The notes: generated from the sequence alone by a model not told the origin. A stretch of 64,000 nucleotides of DNA from Bog-950 sp964615305 (GCA_964615305.1 CAZTNA010000012.1:1-64000), one strand, 5' to 3'; shown: positions 27,247 through 36,713, counted from the stretch's first letter. Translations and numbers: made by a program.

Positions 27247-28020
27247 CTACTTATGGCATACAAAGAATACACTGCTGGCTTTTGAAATGTTTTTCTTCAT
27301 TTTAAACAGCTGTCTGTATTGCGGATATGGGTACAAAGCGGGTAAAATTGTTTGCTCTGTTTTAAAAACCTGTTCCACTATCGTTCGCCAGTTGTTTACG
27401 GTGTAGTGTTTTAGGTCATACAAAATTGTTTCAGCCCTAGGGTAACTATGGCTTGGTGGTATAAAAAGATTAATAAACTTGGTTTTGCCTACAGTAATCA
27501 GACTGCCGAAAAAAACATTTACAAATCTTTGATGCGAGGTAAAAAGTATCTCAGACAATAAGTTTATCCAGGCCATGGCAGCGGTAGGCATGCCAATTAT
27601 TAAAGTACCACCGGGCTTCAACACGCGTTTCATTTCTTCTAAACTTTTTTTCTCGTTTGTTACATGTTCTAGTACGTGCGAACAATACACCACATCAAAT
27701 TCGTTGTCGGGGTAAGGCAGTGTTTCTGCAAAACCCTGAACTATTTTTAAACCCGTAGATGAACCTGAATCGTAGCGGCCAACACCATGAGAGCCAGGGT
27801 CGGGATCAATACCGAAACAATTGCAGCCAAACTCTTCAGCCGCTTTGCGCATAGCGTAACCCGCACCACAACCTACATCTAAAAATTTCCCGCCTTTGGT
27901 TATGTTACTTTTTATAGCATCCCATTCTGTATCGCGAATTAGCTGCTGATTTTTGTCAACCGTAATTTTCGGCAGCAGTGGAGCGTAGTATATTTTTAAG
28001 AGCAAATTTTTTAAGCCCAT
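27247..28020 (-). CDS. Class I SAM-dependent methyltransferase (last gene of the glycan operon)
   Basis: A 257-residue Rossmann methyltransferase with motif I FLDVGCGAG at 47-55, acidic FGIDPDP at the second strand, and the VVYCSHVLEHV motif followed by LKPGGTLIIGMP, typical of Methyltransf_11/23. Its acceptor is unknown; sugar or lipid O-methylation in envelope biosynthesis is plausible. It is the final gene of the minus-strand operon, 15 nt after the SGNH gene, and it abuts the convergent rpsA terminator. Confidence 0.82.
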   Translation of the reverse strand: MGLKNLLLKIYYAPLLPKITVDKNQQLIRDTEWDAIKSNITKGGKFLDVGCGAGYAMRKAAEEFGCNCFGIDPDPGSHGVGRYDSGSSTGLKIVQGFAETLPYPDNEFDVVYCSHVLEHVTNEKKSLEEMKRVLKPGGTLIIGMPTAAMAWINLLSEILFTSHQRFVNVFFGSLITVGKTKFINLFIPPSHSYPRAETILYDLKHYTVNNWRTIVEQVFKTEQTILPALYPYPQYRQLFKMKKNISKASSVFFVCHK

Positions 28021-28035
28021 AGCGTAGGGTTATAG

Positions 28036-28929
28036 TTACTTTAAATCGTCAAATTCAGTTTTAAATCTTGCATTAATCAGTTTCGACATTTCGTTTGCAC
28101 CGGCAGTATTTATGTGCTGCGGATCAACAAAAAGGCTGTCGTTTTTCAGGTAATCCATGTAATCCCATAGGGGCAAATGCGATAAATCACTTTTATACAT
28201 TTGAAACACCTCCAAGTCGTTTGTTTTATCGAAAGTCTTATGCATAGGCATACGAATGAGGATAATTTTTCTATTTAGCTTTTTGCATACAGCATCTATC
28301 TTTAGCAAGTATTGCAAATCAATTTTGCTTATGCTGCTATCTGCATAAAAGCCATCAATTTGTTTATGTGGCTTACTGTAATCAATCACACCATCTAAGC
28401 TTTCATACTTTCCCCACTCTAATTTTTTATATACAAAGGTTGGTTTGTGCAGCAATAACTGAAGGTTAGTTCTAAACGCATCTCGGCAGGCAACCAAAAA
28501 AGATCCCGGATTGTTTCTGAGCAGAAAAAACTTGTCACTAATGGAAATAAGATGTCCGTACTTGGGATACTTAAACCCAATATGTTGTTCATCAAAAATC
28601 CAGTTATCCATTTCAACAAAAAAATTGTTGTTGGTATAAATCAGTAACACATATTTTAACTGCGGGTTAGTTTCCAGTACTTTTTTGAGCTTATAGTACG
28701 TGTAAAAGTGTGCGTCTCCGGCTTGTGATAAATTAATGCTGTGTTCAATAATTTTGTCATTTAGCCCCCTTTCGCTTTGCGAATTGCCAAGAATGAGAAT
28801 TTTTTTGTCAACCGGCACTTTGTATAAATCGGGCCATTGCAAGCAATAGTTTACAGCTTCGTTTACTACTAACAAAAAGCCGAGTAGGAGAAACAGAAAT
28901 ACAAATAGCTTTTGTAATACTCTCTGCAT
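28036..28929 (-). CDS. Membrane-anchored SGNH-like protein (AlgJ/DltD-like partner of MBOAT)
   Basis: From ATG 28929 the product is 297 residues, with one N-terminal TM anchor (about 5-28). An SGNH-type active site follows: ILGNSQSERG with candidate nucleophile S50, and VDPQHINTAG with D269/H272 as the Asp/His pair. Proteins of this type next to MBOAT genes (AlgJ, AlgX, DltD) take the acyl group on the outer face of the membrane and pass it to the glycan. The start immediately follows the MBOAT stop (1-nt gap), supporting co-translation; an upstream in-frame ATG at 28971 would overlap it. Sequence is otherwise unfamiliar. Confidence 0.7.
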   Translation of the reverse strand: MQRVLQKLFVFLFLLLGFLLVVNEAVNYCLQWPDLYKVPVDKKILILGNSQSERGLNDKIIEHSINLSQAGDAHFYTYYKLKKVLETNPQLKYVLLIYTNNNFFVEMDNWIFDEQHIGFKYPKYGHLISISDKFFLLRNNPGSFLVACRDAFRTNLQLLLHKPTFVYKKLEWGKYESLDGVIDYSKPHKQIDGFYADSSISKIDLQYLLKIDAVCKKLNRKIILIRMPMHKTFDKTNDLEVFQMYKSDLSHLPLWDYMDYLKNDSLFVDPQHINTAGANEMSKLINARFKTEFDDLK

Positions 28930-28930
28930 G

Positions 28931-30382
28931 TTAGAATTGAAAATATATAAATGCAGCATTAGAAAACGCACCGAACATAATGATGGAAAATATCAGCGCA
29001 TAATAGACGATCCACCGCAGCCATCTGCTTTTCACTTTTTCTAACTTCAATCCATGTTCTTCTTCGCGCTGAACCCACTCAGTGCCAAACAATACAGGCA
29101 CAAACATTAAAGCAAACAATGCCGTATTGTTTACCTGCAAATGTGGTGTACTAAAAAGTGAAGGCGAAAAAATATGGGAAATGTAGTGTGCTGCCTGCAA
29201 AAAACTGTCAGATCGAAAAAGAACATCCGTAAACATTACTATCGTAAAAGTAACTGCCAGGTTTCTGAACTCTGTAAGACTGGGCAATAATTTTCCTTTT
29301 GCTACGGGCTTCTTTTTGTTCATGGTTCCTGCCATTATTAATGGTATATATAAGCAGCCATTTATGATGCCGAACACAACAAATGTCCAATTTGCACCGT
29401 GCCACAAACCCACCAGTACAAAGTTGAGCAGTATGGCAAGAAATAACCCATAACTACCATAATCTCGAAAGGCAATAGACAAAGGTGTAAACACATATTC
29501 AGTAAGCCATGAGGTGAGTGATATATGCCACCTACGCCAGTATTCGGCTATGTTTTGTGAAAAGAACGGATAATTAAAATTTTGTGTGCCTCGCAGTCCT
29601 AAAAGTTTTGCTACTCCAATGGCCATATCAGAATAACCTGAAAAGTCGGCATATAGCTGAAGCGTGTAGAGAAAAGCTCCAATTAATAAAGTGCTGCCGG
29701 ATACACTTTCATAATGGTCAAAAATCTGTAGTGTAATAATGGCGAGATTGTCTGCCACTACCACCTTTTTAAACAAGCCCCAAAGGATTTGGCGCATGCC
29801 ATCAGTAAAAAACGCAGGTGAAAAATCACGTTCTTTCTCTAACTGTGGAATAAAAAAATTGGCTCTGTCAATGGGTCCGGAAAGCAAACTGGGAAAAAAC
29901 GCCACATACGAAAAGAAAATTACAGGGTTGGTGGTAGGCTCATATTTCTCTTTATAAATATCAATCAGGTAGCTAAGAGTGCGGAAAGTGTAGAAACTGA
30001 TACCCAGTGGTAGAATTATTTTTAGCGTATGTATGCTGGCATTAACACCCAATAGATGCAGTGCATCAACCAACGACACAACAAAGAAGTTGTAATACTT
30101 AAAAACAAACAAGCTGCCTAATGCCTGCATCACTCCGGCCCATAAAAACAAATTCTTTTTTCTCTCCGAATCAGCCTTTTGAATGGCAATACCAACCAAA
30201 TAATTGAATACAGAACTACCTATGAGCATAGGCAAAAAACGCCAGTCCCACCACGAATAAAAAACATAACTACCTACGAGCAGAGTTGCATTTTGCCATG
30301 CTGATTTACCTTTAAACACAAGCCAGTACAACACAAAAAACAACACAATGAAAACTGCAAATGGCAGGGAATTAAACAGCAT
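28931..30382 (-). CDS. MBOAT family O-acyltransferase (AlgI/DltB-like)
   Basis: A 483-residue polytopic membrane protein that starts with the AlgI-type N-terminus MLFNSLPFAVF. It has ILPLGISFYTFRTLSYLIDIY (123-143), LYADFSGYSDMA at 243-254, EYWRRWHISLT at 280-290, and the MBOAT catalytic His H328 in VGLWHGANWT. Such enzymes move acyl groups across the inner membrane onto extracytoplasmic polysaccharides, teichoic acids or lipids. The acyl donor here may be the ACP encoded immediately upstream (22-nt gap). Acceptor unknown. Confidence 0.9.
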   Translation of the reverse strand: MLFNSLPFAVFIVLFFVLYWLVFKGKSAWQNATLLVGSYVFYSWWDWRFLPMLIGSSVFNYLVGIAIQKADSERKKNLFLWAGVMQALGSLFVFKYYNFFVVSLVDALHLLGVNASIHTLKIILPLGISFYTFRTLSYLIDIYKEKYEPTTNPVIFFSYVAFFPSLLSGPIDRANFFIPQLEKERDFSPAFFTDGMRQILWGLFKKVVVADNLAIITLQIFDHYESVSGSTLLIGAFLYTLQLYADFSGYSDMAIGVAKLLGLRGTQNFNYPFFSQNIAEYWRRWHISLTSWLTEYVFTPLSIAFRDYGSYGLFLAILLNFVLVGLWHGANWTFVVFGIINGCLYIPLIMAGTMNKKKPVAKGKLLPSLTEFRNLAVTFTIVMFTDVLFRSDSFLQAAHYISHIFSPSLFSTPHLQVNNTALFALMFVPVLFGTEWVQREEEHGLKLEKVKSRWLRWIVYYALIFSIIMFGAFSNAAFIYFQF

Positions 30383-30404
30383 AGGTATCTAGCAATTGCA
30401 AACG

Positions 30405-30644
30405 CTAAACTTTGGCAGCAATAGAGTCCATCATTTCACCTACGTTTTTCCAACTCTGAATTTCTTTTGAAGTAAAGCGGATACCAAACTTCTTTTCAAT
30501 GGCAACTATTAATTGAATGTGCGTTAAAGAGTCCCACTCTTCTACATCAGCAGCCGTAGTTGCATCCCGAAGCTGAATGCTTGGGTTGTCCAGGATTTCT
30601 ACAAACACGGCATTTACTTGCTGAAGAATTTCGTTTCGTTCCAT
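30405..30644 (-). CDS. Acyl carrier protein (dedicated copy)
   Basis: A 79-residue four-helix carrier protein. The phosphopantetheine attachment Ser is S39 in EEWDSLTHIQL, followed by helix II (LIVAIEKKFGIRFTSKEI). It differs from housekeeping AcpP (DSLD...VEL). Its place between FkbH/methyltransferase and MBOAT genes suggests it carries the group that FkbH loads and MBOAT transfers. Confidence 0.88.
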   Translation of the reverse strand: MERNEILQQVNAVFVEILDNPSIQLRDATTAADVEEWDSLTHIQLIVAIEKKFGIRFTSKEIQSWKNVGEMMDSIAAKV

Positions 30645-30654
30645 AGTGATAGTT

Positions 30655-31470
30655 TTACTTTTTCTTTTGAATAATATAAAAATGATTGCTCGGTTTTAGC
30701 TGCATGAGTAAATAGTTGTGCTCTATTTTTTGTTTGTGTAAAATAGAAAAACCAATTTGTTGCAACTTGTTTTCGAACTCTGTATGGTTGTCGGGAAAGT
30801 TGTAAAGGTGATCGAATTGCGGAATGTCGGTAGCAGTTGTAAGTATCACTTGCCCCCCTGGCTTGAGCGAATCGTAGCAAACATTCAATAAGTGGTACGG
30901 TGTATCTAAGTGCTCCAGTATTTCAATAAGGTAAATAGAGTCGAAAAAATCTTGCTGCTGACCTGTGTAGAGTTCTGTCTTTATATCAGCATCTGCAAAC
31001 TCGGTATATAAAAACGGATTGATAGACAAATCGTATGCCCACAACTTTTGATGCTTATGGCGGGTAAGGTGCATTTCAAGACCGGGGCCAAGGCCTATGA
31101 ATAGTGAATTGTCTGACTTGGGCGCGTATGCACTCAACGCTCTCATTATCTCAAACCTGTGAGGAGCAAACAGCACTGACATCATTAATACCAAATCATA
31201 TTCGATTCTCGAAAATTCAACTACCTCTGCTTTTGCATGAATGGGATACATTCCGGTTTTGCCAAACAGCTTACAGTGTTTGTTGTATAGCGTAATATAC
31301 CTGGTGTATGCGTCAACTACGTCTTGTGTTGATAGCTTGTTAAATTGGGCATACCGTTCCAAAAAATCTATAACATCAGCATACAGGCCATTTTGCTTAA
31401 TCTCGTTTTCAAGATTATCGTGCAACACACTCAGCAACCTGCTTTCCACCAAAATATTATCTAGTAACAT
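30655..31470 (-). CDS. Class I SAM-dependent methyltransferase with N-terminal extension
   Basis: The 271-residue product has a helical N-terminal part (1-85) not seen in simple methyltransferases, then a Rossmann domain with SLFIGLGPGLEMHL at 122-135 as motif I, ELYTGQQQDFFDSIYLIEILEHL as the post-I region, and SLKPGGQVILTT. Its place directly after FkbH (5 nt) and before ACP (10 nt) suggests it could methylate the ACP-bound or glycan-bound group. In FkbH pathways, methylation of a glyceryl unit is known, but this specific role is only inferred. Confidence 0.78.
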   Translation of the reverse strand: MLLDNILVESRLLSVLHDNLENEIKQNGLYADVIDFLERYAQFNKLSTQDVVDAYTRYITLYNKHCKLFGKTGMYPIHAKAEVVEFSRIEYDLVLMMSVLFAPHRFEIMRALSAYAPKSDNSLFIGLGPGLEMHLTRHKHQKLWAYDLSINPFLYTEFADADIKTELYTGQQQDFFDSIYLIEILEHLDTPYHLLNVCYDSLKPGGQVILTTATDIPQFDHLYNFPDNHTEFENKLQQIGFSILHKQKIEHNYLLMQLKPSNHFYIIQKKK

Positions 31471-31475
31471 TCAGC

Positions 31476-33200
31476 TCAATTTTTTGTCTCTATGTGGCTC
31501 GTTCTGTTTTGATAAGTATCTGTGTTCAACAACCAGGTGGTTCCACTTGGCTCAAAACCGAGTTTTTGGTAATGGTCTTTTACCATTTCGTTTTTGGCTG
31601 TTGGCAGGTACTCTCCTTTAATAAACTTGAAACCTTTCGCCTTTGCATAAGCGGCAATAGTATTTAGTGTAAAATTTTCCATTCCGCGTTTTAATACGCG
31701 GCAACTCATAAACCAGGTATCAATAAACAGCGTATCGGCAGTTTCTTGTTTCATAATAACAACACAGATTAAGCCGTTGTCTCCAAATTTATCTTCAAGC
31801 GTAAATGAAAACGTGTGCGTGCCGTTTTCATTACACATGCTATCAATATCTGCTTCTGTATATCGTACCGTTCTCAGGTTAAACTGATTAGACCGCTGCG
31901 AAAGCTGGGCTACCCGCGGAGTATTAAATTTGTTGAATGGCTGAACTACCGAAACCATTTTTAAGCTCTTGAGAAACTCTTCTTCGTTGGTATAATTTTT
32001 CTGTTGGGCGCTGCGCTGTGCTTCTACCTGATACTGTTTAGTGCGCTCGTTATCTTCATTAGAAAACGAAATGGTTTCAAACAAATTTATACTGTAAATG
32101 TACTCGAGGTAGTTGGCCGGATCTTCCGGTAGTTCGGGCACTGTAATGCCCGGAATATTTTCACGAACAATGTTTCTTTCAAATGGATTATCATCTAAAA
32201 AAACCATAGAATCGAAACCAATGTTCAAGATGCTTTGTATGTGGCGAATGTTGTCAGCTTTGTTTTCCCAATTAGCCACAAACACAGCAATATCCTCTAA
32301 ACGCAGCACCATGTCGGGATGTTTTTCGAATGGTTCTTTTGCTACCGACTCAGTATTTTTACTGCAAACACACAGTATAACTCCGCGTTGCTTTAATTTT
32401 TTGGCCCATTGCTGTAATTCTGTAAATGCTTTACCAATTCCTAAACTGCCAACTTGTATATTTTCAATTCCGTCATCACCAATAATACCACCCCAGGTGG
32501 TGTTGTCTAAATCCAGAATAAGGCATTTGCGCATTTTGCCATACATGGCGCCTACCAAATCAAGTGTTAGCGAGGACACTTCGGGTAATGCATCTATACT
32601 CAACACCATATCGGTATTAATATAAACCGAGGGTTGAAACAGTTGGTTTCGCCCAATGCGGTTCTGGATGCTTGACAAATCACAGAGGTAAAACGCATTG
32701 TTCTGCGTGGCAAACTGCATCAACTCATAATTGAGTTTCCGTAGTTGAAACAAAAATGACAACTCTACTTTACCCGAGTAATTGCCAAAAACCGTATCGT
32801 CAATTTCATTATAGTTGTAGTAAATGATTTTTGCTTTGAGTGTTGACGTTATATTGCTGTAAATGGACTGAATAAGTTCCATCCGCTCTTGTGCCAGTAC
32901 GCCTTGCTGTTCCGGTTGTAGTTTGTTGTACTTACCCAGCAGCTTATGTGCAGAGTGGAACACAATCACCACATCCGGTGCAAAATCGTAAAGTTCTGAC
33001 CCTGTATCAAATACCTGCCTTTCTATTTGGTTAAAATCTGCTTCCCAAATTTCTAGATTAAAACCCAAATCGTAGCCGGCACCTTTAATAGCCTGCGTCA
33101 AAAACTGAGTGGCTGAATCGCCTAGAAGAGCAACTTTGACTTGTTTTAGCCCTGCAAAATCTTTCTTAAGGTTCTTCTTTAGTTCTTGAAAATTTTTCAT
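31476..33200 (-). CDS. FkbH-type HAD-IIIC phosphatase/glyceryl-carrier enzyme
   Basis: A 574-residue protein. The N-terminal third resembles an SGNH-like domain (VALLGDSATQFL at 23-34). HAD-IIIC follows, with the nucleophile D230 and D232 in LILDLDNTTWGG, GVILCVCSKN as motif II, and MVFLDDNPFERNIVREN as motif IV. The C-terminal part (about 400-555) looks like a GNAT-type fold. FkbH enzymes dephosphorylate 1,3-bisphosphoglycerate and load D-glyceryl onto a carrier protein. The ACP two genes downstream is the natural partner. The exact acyl group remains to be determined. Confidence 0.88.
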   Translation of the reverse strand: MKNFQELKKNLKKDFAGLKQVKVALLGDSATQFLTQAIKGAGYDLGFNLEIWEADFNQIERQVFDTGSELYDFAPDVVIVFHSAHKLLGKYNKLQPEQQGVLAQERMELIQSIYSNITSTLKAKIIYYNYNEIDDTVFGNYSGKVELSFLFQLRKLNYELMQFATQNNAFYLCDLSSIQNRIGRNQLFQPSVYINTDMVLSIDALPEVSSLTLDLVGAMYGKMRKCLILDLDNTTWGGIIGDDGIENIQVGSLGIGKAFTELQQWAKKLKQRGVILCVCSKNTESVAKEPFEKHPDMVLRLEDIAVFVANWENKADNIRHIQSILNIGFDSMVFLDDNPFERNIVRENIPGITVPELPEDPANYLEYIYSINLFETISFSNEDNERTKQYQVEAQRSAQQKNYTNEEEFLKSLKMVSVVQPFNKFNTPRVAQLSQRSNQFNLRTVRYTEADIDSMCNENGTHTFSFTLEDKFGDNGLICVVIMKQETADTLFIDTWFMSCRVLKRGMENFTLNTIAAYAKAKGFKFIKGEYLPTAKNEMVKDHYQKLGFEPSGTTWLLNTDTYQNRTSHIETKN

Positions 33201-33274
33201 GTACTTGTTTAACTGCCTATAACATACTTTCAGTCGGCAAATCTATTTTTTTACACTATTCGGTTACCGATAGT

Positions 33275-34186
33275 TTATGTAATGTTTCTTATTGATTCAC
33301 GGGGGTATAGAAGCAGATAAACTTTCTCTTTTAGCCTTACTTCGGGATATTTTAAGATAGCTGTTATAAGAGTTACTCTGGCCTCAAAAATTGCTCCTCT
33401 GGCAACATGATACCTTACAATTCCAAAATAGCAACTACTTAGTGTTTCTCGAATCAACCTGGTGGTTATTCTGCTTGCTTCTTCTTTTTTAAATGTTTTA
33501 GTTAGCCCATCAAGACGAGTTTTGTATGCGTTGTTCTTAATGTTTACCGAGTTCCCTTCATGTATTTCATAAACAAAACACGCTTGTGGTAAATAGAAGC
33601 TGGGGTATGTGCAACTTATCCTAAACCATAAATCTGTGTCTTCAACGATTACAATTTTTTCATCAAACTTAATGTTGGTTAGTATGGTCTTAGAAATACA
33701 AAGTCGGCCGGGCACAATGCTGTTTCTGATAAAAAAAGATGGAGCATCTTGAGGATTAAAGCTTGGCTCTGCATCGCTGTTACCAAGTAGCCCATTTCTA
33801 GAAACTCTCTGATTTGTAAAAACTAGCGCCTCACCAATGCTATTTTCAGAAATAAACTTTGCCAGCCCTTGCAGGTGTTCCGCTAAAAAAAAATCATCGC
33901 TATCGAGAAAACAGATATAGTTTCCGGTAGAATGATTAATTCCATTGTTACGGGCGGCACTGCGTTCAGCATTTTTTTGGTAAACGTACAGAATACGTGG
34001 ATCATTATACCTTGTTACCACTTCTTTAGTACTATCTGTAGATCCGTCATCTACCACCACTAACTGCCAGTTAGTAAAAGTTTGAGCTAATACGCTCTCA
34101 ATCGGCTTGTTTAGTAAATGAGCCCTATTGTATGTTGGTAGTACAATAGAGAAAAAAGGAGTGCTAAAATCCATTGCGGCAAACAT
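33275..34186 (-). CDS. Family 2 glycosyltransferase
   Basis: A 303-residue GT-A enzyme with FFSIVLPTYNRAHLL near the N-terminus, VVVDDGSTDST, and the FLDSDDFF DxD-type metal/nucleotide-binding motif. It has IVEDTDLWFRI as the acceptor-side acidic motif. It should be a cytoplasmic transferase adding a sugar to a lipid-linked or polymer acceptor. It is the first gene in the seven-gene minus-strand operon, 74 nt upstream of FkbH. The start could also be at ATG 34174. The 5' side lies only 191 nt from the foreign element's first gene-side repeat. Confidence 0.9.
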   Translation of the reverse strand: MFAAMDFSTPFFSIVLPTYNRAHLLNKPIESVLAQTFTNWQLVVVDDGSTDSTKEVVTRYNDPRILYVYQKNAERSAARNNGINHSTGNYICFLDSDDFFLAEHLQGLAKFISENSIGEALVFTNQRVSRNGLLGNSDAEPSFNPQDAPSFFIRNSIVPGRLCISKTILTNIKFDEKIVIVEDTDLWFRISCTYPSFYLPQACFVYEIHEGNSVNIKNNAYKTRLDGLTKTFKKEEASRITTRLIRETLSSCYFGIVRYHVARGAIFEARVTLITAILKYPEVRLKEKVYLLLYPRESIRNIT

Positions 34187-34236
34187 AATCAGAGAAGTGA
34201 AAAGTTTCCTCTATAGTTTCCCCCGACACAAATAAC

Positions 34237-34297
34237 AAACCCCTACTTTCAGAGGAGAAAATAGGGGTTTATTTGTGGTTTGGGAGGGAATTGAACC
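34237..34297. repeat. Left attachment repeat (attL)
   Basis: Identical in 60 of 61 positions to 38903-38963. It contains the tRNA-Phe terminator hairpin (AAACCCCTA ... TAGGGGTTT) and the last about 20 nt of the tRNA gene, then diverges into non-tRNA sequence (TACTG) at 34298. It is the displaced tRNA end. Confidence 0.88.
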
Positions 34298-34404
34298 TAC
34301 TGTTTTTTAGTTTATCGAAATTTGCCAAAAACCCTTACCGATTCTACTTTACAGAGGAGAAATAGAACAAAGTTGAAATAGCTGAAATTAACATGAGTAA
34401 AGAA

Positions 34405-34433
34405 AAAGGTGTCCCAAATGGTGTCCCAAAGAA
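34405..34433. repeat. Left internal repeat, candidate integrase arm sites
   Basis: A 29-bp stretch identical to 38867-38895. It holds two copies of GGTGTCCCAA spaced 12 bp apart start to start. Paired short direct repeats just inside both ends of an integrated element are the usual arrangement of arm-type integrase binding sites. Confidence 0.7.
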
Positions 34434-34479
34434 AGTTTAATACTATTTTTGGGGCGTTCATTAACCAAAACCTCAAACA

Positions 34480-35736
34480 ATGGCGACCTACAAACTTTAC
34501 TTATTTGATAGTAAGGCAAAAGAGGAAACGTATGTTATCCTCCGTTTAGCGCAACAGAAAAAGACCTACAAATTTTACACAGACCTGAAAATAAAACCGA
34601 AAGACTGGAATCCTGAAAAGTGGGAGGCGCGGAAAACCTTTAGGGGTTACTCTGATTTTAATGAGTTGCTAAAGGAGAGAAAGGAATCACTGAAAGAAAT
34701 TCATTTGAACCTCCTGAAAGAAAATAATTTTTCGATTGACCTTTTGCGGAGGTTGTTTTACGAGAAGATTGAAAAGGTTGAAAAGGAAAGTGGGGTTGAA
34801 AATTTCAAAACCCTTTCGGGGTTTGCCAAATACTATATTGATTCGGTTGAAAAGACTAAGAATAAGAACACAATACTCCACAACAGACAAACCCTCCGTT
34901 TGCTCAAAGAATTTGAAACAGGAAAAAACAGGAAAGTAACATTCGAGCGCGTGAACTTAGATTTCTATAATGACTTTGTAGAGTATCTAACTAAGGGGAA
35001 AAAACTTTCCCCGAACACAATCGGAAAACATATCAGAAACCTCAAACTGTTTTTGAATGAGGCAACAGAGAGAGGTATAAATACAAAGTTTGATTACAAG
35101 AGCAAACGGTTTAAGGCATTAAGTGAAAAGGTTGAAACCATTTACTTAACGGAGGAGGAGTTATCAGAAATTTACGAAAAGGACTTTTCAAATAACAAGA
35201 GGTTAGAACGAACAAGAGATTTGTTTTTAGTAGGTTGTTATACCGGTTTGCGTTTCTCCGATTTCTCACAACTCAAACCCGAACATTTTAAGGAGGGTGA
35301 AATAACTATCAGAACCCAAAAGACAAACGAAACAGTTGTAATTCCTATTCACCCCATAGTGAGAAACATTTTAAAGAAATACTCACATACTGCCAAAGGT
35401 TTACCGCGTCCCCTTTCAAATCAAAAAATGAATGAGTATTTGAAAGAGATAGGAGAGGCAGTAGAGATAGACGAAAAGATTTTGAGGACAAAAACTAAAG
35501 GAGGTTTGAGAGCGCAAACAACGGTTTCAAAATTTGATTTAATGACTACACACACAGCGCGGAGGAGTTTTGCAACTAACCTTTATTTGAGTGGGTTTCC
35601 CTCCATTTCAATAATGAAAATTACAGGACACAAAACCGAAAAGGCGTTTATGAGTTACATAAGAATTTCACAGGAGGAAAACGCGAAACAACTAAGTGAA
35701 CACTGGAGCAAAAACACTAAGTTGAAAGTTGTGTAA
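34480..35736 (+). CDS. Tyrosine recombinase/integrase of the element
   Basis: The 418-residue product has an N-terminal arm-binding domain (1-95; MATYKLYLFDSKAKEETY), a SAM-like core-binding domain (about 105-210) and a catalytic domain. Catalytic features are the first Arg in CYTGLRFSDFSQL, HTARRSFATNL (His-x2-Arg), GHKTEKAFMSYI (second His and the nucleophilic Tyr). All expected catalytic residues are visible. It is the first gene inside attL, typical for tRNA-targeting elements, and probably recombines the 61-bp repeats. 23 nt separate it from the next gene. Confidence 0.93.
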   Translation: MATYKLYLFDSKAKEETYVILRLAQQKKTYKFYTDLKIKPKDWNPEKWEARKTFRGYSDFNELLKERKESLKEIHLNLLKENNFSIDLLRRLFYEKIEKVEKESGVENFKTLSGFAKYYIDSVEKTKNKNTILHNRQTLRLLKEFETGKNRKVTFERVNLDFYNDFVEYLTKGKKLSPNTIGKHIRNLKLFLNEATERGINTKFDYKSKRFKALSEKVETIYLTEEELSEIYEKDFSNNKRLERTRDLFLVGCYTGLRFSDFSQLKPEHFKEGEITIRTQKTNETVVIPIHPIVRNILKKYSHTAKGLPRPLSNQKMNEYLKEIGEAVEIDEKILRTKTKGGLRAQTTVSKFDLMTTHTARRSFATNLYLSGFPSISIMKITGHKTEKAFMSYIRISQEENAKQLSEHWSKNTKLKVV

Positions 35737-35759
35737 ATTTACCTCTAAACAGGGCGAAC

Positions 35760-36620
35760 ATGATTAAAACCGAAAAGGAACTAACACTCTTGCAACTCCT
35801 TTCACAGCTACACCTGAATAAAATTGACGAACCCAAAGAAATTTATTTAACGGAGGTTTCGGAGTTTGCAGAGGAGTTAGAACAAAACCTCTACTCGCTG
35901 GAGGAGAGTAAACAGAAAACCTATTTAAACAGAGTAAGAGAAAAGTTTTTTGACTGGATAGACGAAAACACAGTTAAGAGGGTTTCTCCGAAACCAAAGA
36001 CTAAACAGGAAAAAAATTTACGCGCCCTTGTAAACACAGCTAACTACGCCATCGGTGTAGTTGAAACGAACACAGCAAGATTTATATATGAAGTAAATAC
36101 TGATTTTGAGGACGCGAAAGAATCATTCGACAAAACCTATAATGGTTACAGGTTAAGTGAGGCAAAAGAGAAATACCTGTTAGCTCAAATAAAGAAAACT
36201 GAAAAATACATTGCCTCCGTTGAAAGTGAACCCGAATGGCAACAGTTTGATAGTAACCAAAGGTATTTTGAGGGGGGTATTTTGTTTTTACAGTATCTAA
36301 GGGAAACTGAAAAAAGAGATTTTCCGAGAGAGGAAATAGATAAAACCGTTAAGGACAAACTCACTCACAGACAACAAATACTCACTTTACATTTAATCGG
36401 TTTTTTTGACCTCCCTATTTTTCAAACACTTTCTGCTATTCAAAAGGGAATTTTAGTTTCTCATCTTCTGAATAGAACCCCAAAGGATAGCGAAGATTTG
36501 ATTCGCTATTTTTATGGAAAGAAAAAGGATAAAAGGTTTGACACGAAAACCCCTGAAAACATTAAGAGGGTGAAACAACTTCTGAAAAAAATAGGTAGAG
36601 AAGATATTGAGGTTAAGTGA
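35760..36620 (+). CDS. Unassigned element protein with a C-terminal domain common near Bacteroidota integrases
   Basis: A 286-residue, highly charged, mainly helical protein. I recognise no enzyme motif: there is no Walker A, no cysteine cluster and no TM segment. The C-terminal half (KLTHRQQILTLHLIGFF ... NIKRVKQLLKKIG) resembles a domain often seen in unannotated proteins of Bacteroidota integrative elements, sited close to HTH/excisionase genes. It may regulate or assist the element's excision or replication. It lies in a plus-strand operon-like row after the integrase. Confidence 0.6.
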   Translation: MIKTEKELTLLQLLSQLHLNKIDEPKEIYLTEVSEFAEELEQNLYSLEESKQKTYLNRVREKFFDWIDENTVKRVSPKPKTKQEKNLRALVNTANYAIGVVETNTARFIYEVNTDFEDAKESFDKTYNGYRLSEAKEKYLLAQIKKTEKYIASVESEPEWQQFDSNQRYFEGGILFLQYLRETEKRDFPREEIDKTVKDKLTHRQQILTLHLIGFFDLPIFQTLSAIQKGILVSHLLNRTPKDSEDLIRYFYGKKKDKRFDTKTPENIKRVKQLLKKIGREDIEVK

Positions 36621-36713
36621 ATTTACCCTCTCAATAACACTTTGTAGTCCCTACAAACCCACCTACACAGAGCAAACCTAAAATTCTTTGCAACGCCATT
36701 AAACAGGCGTTGT

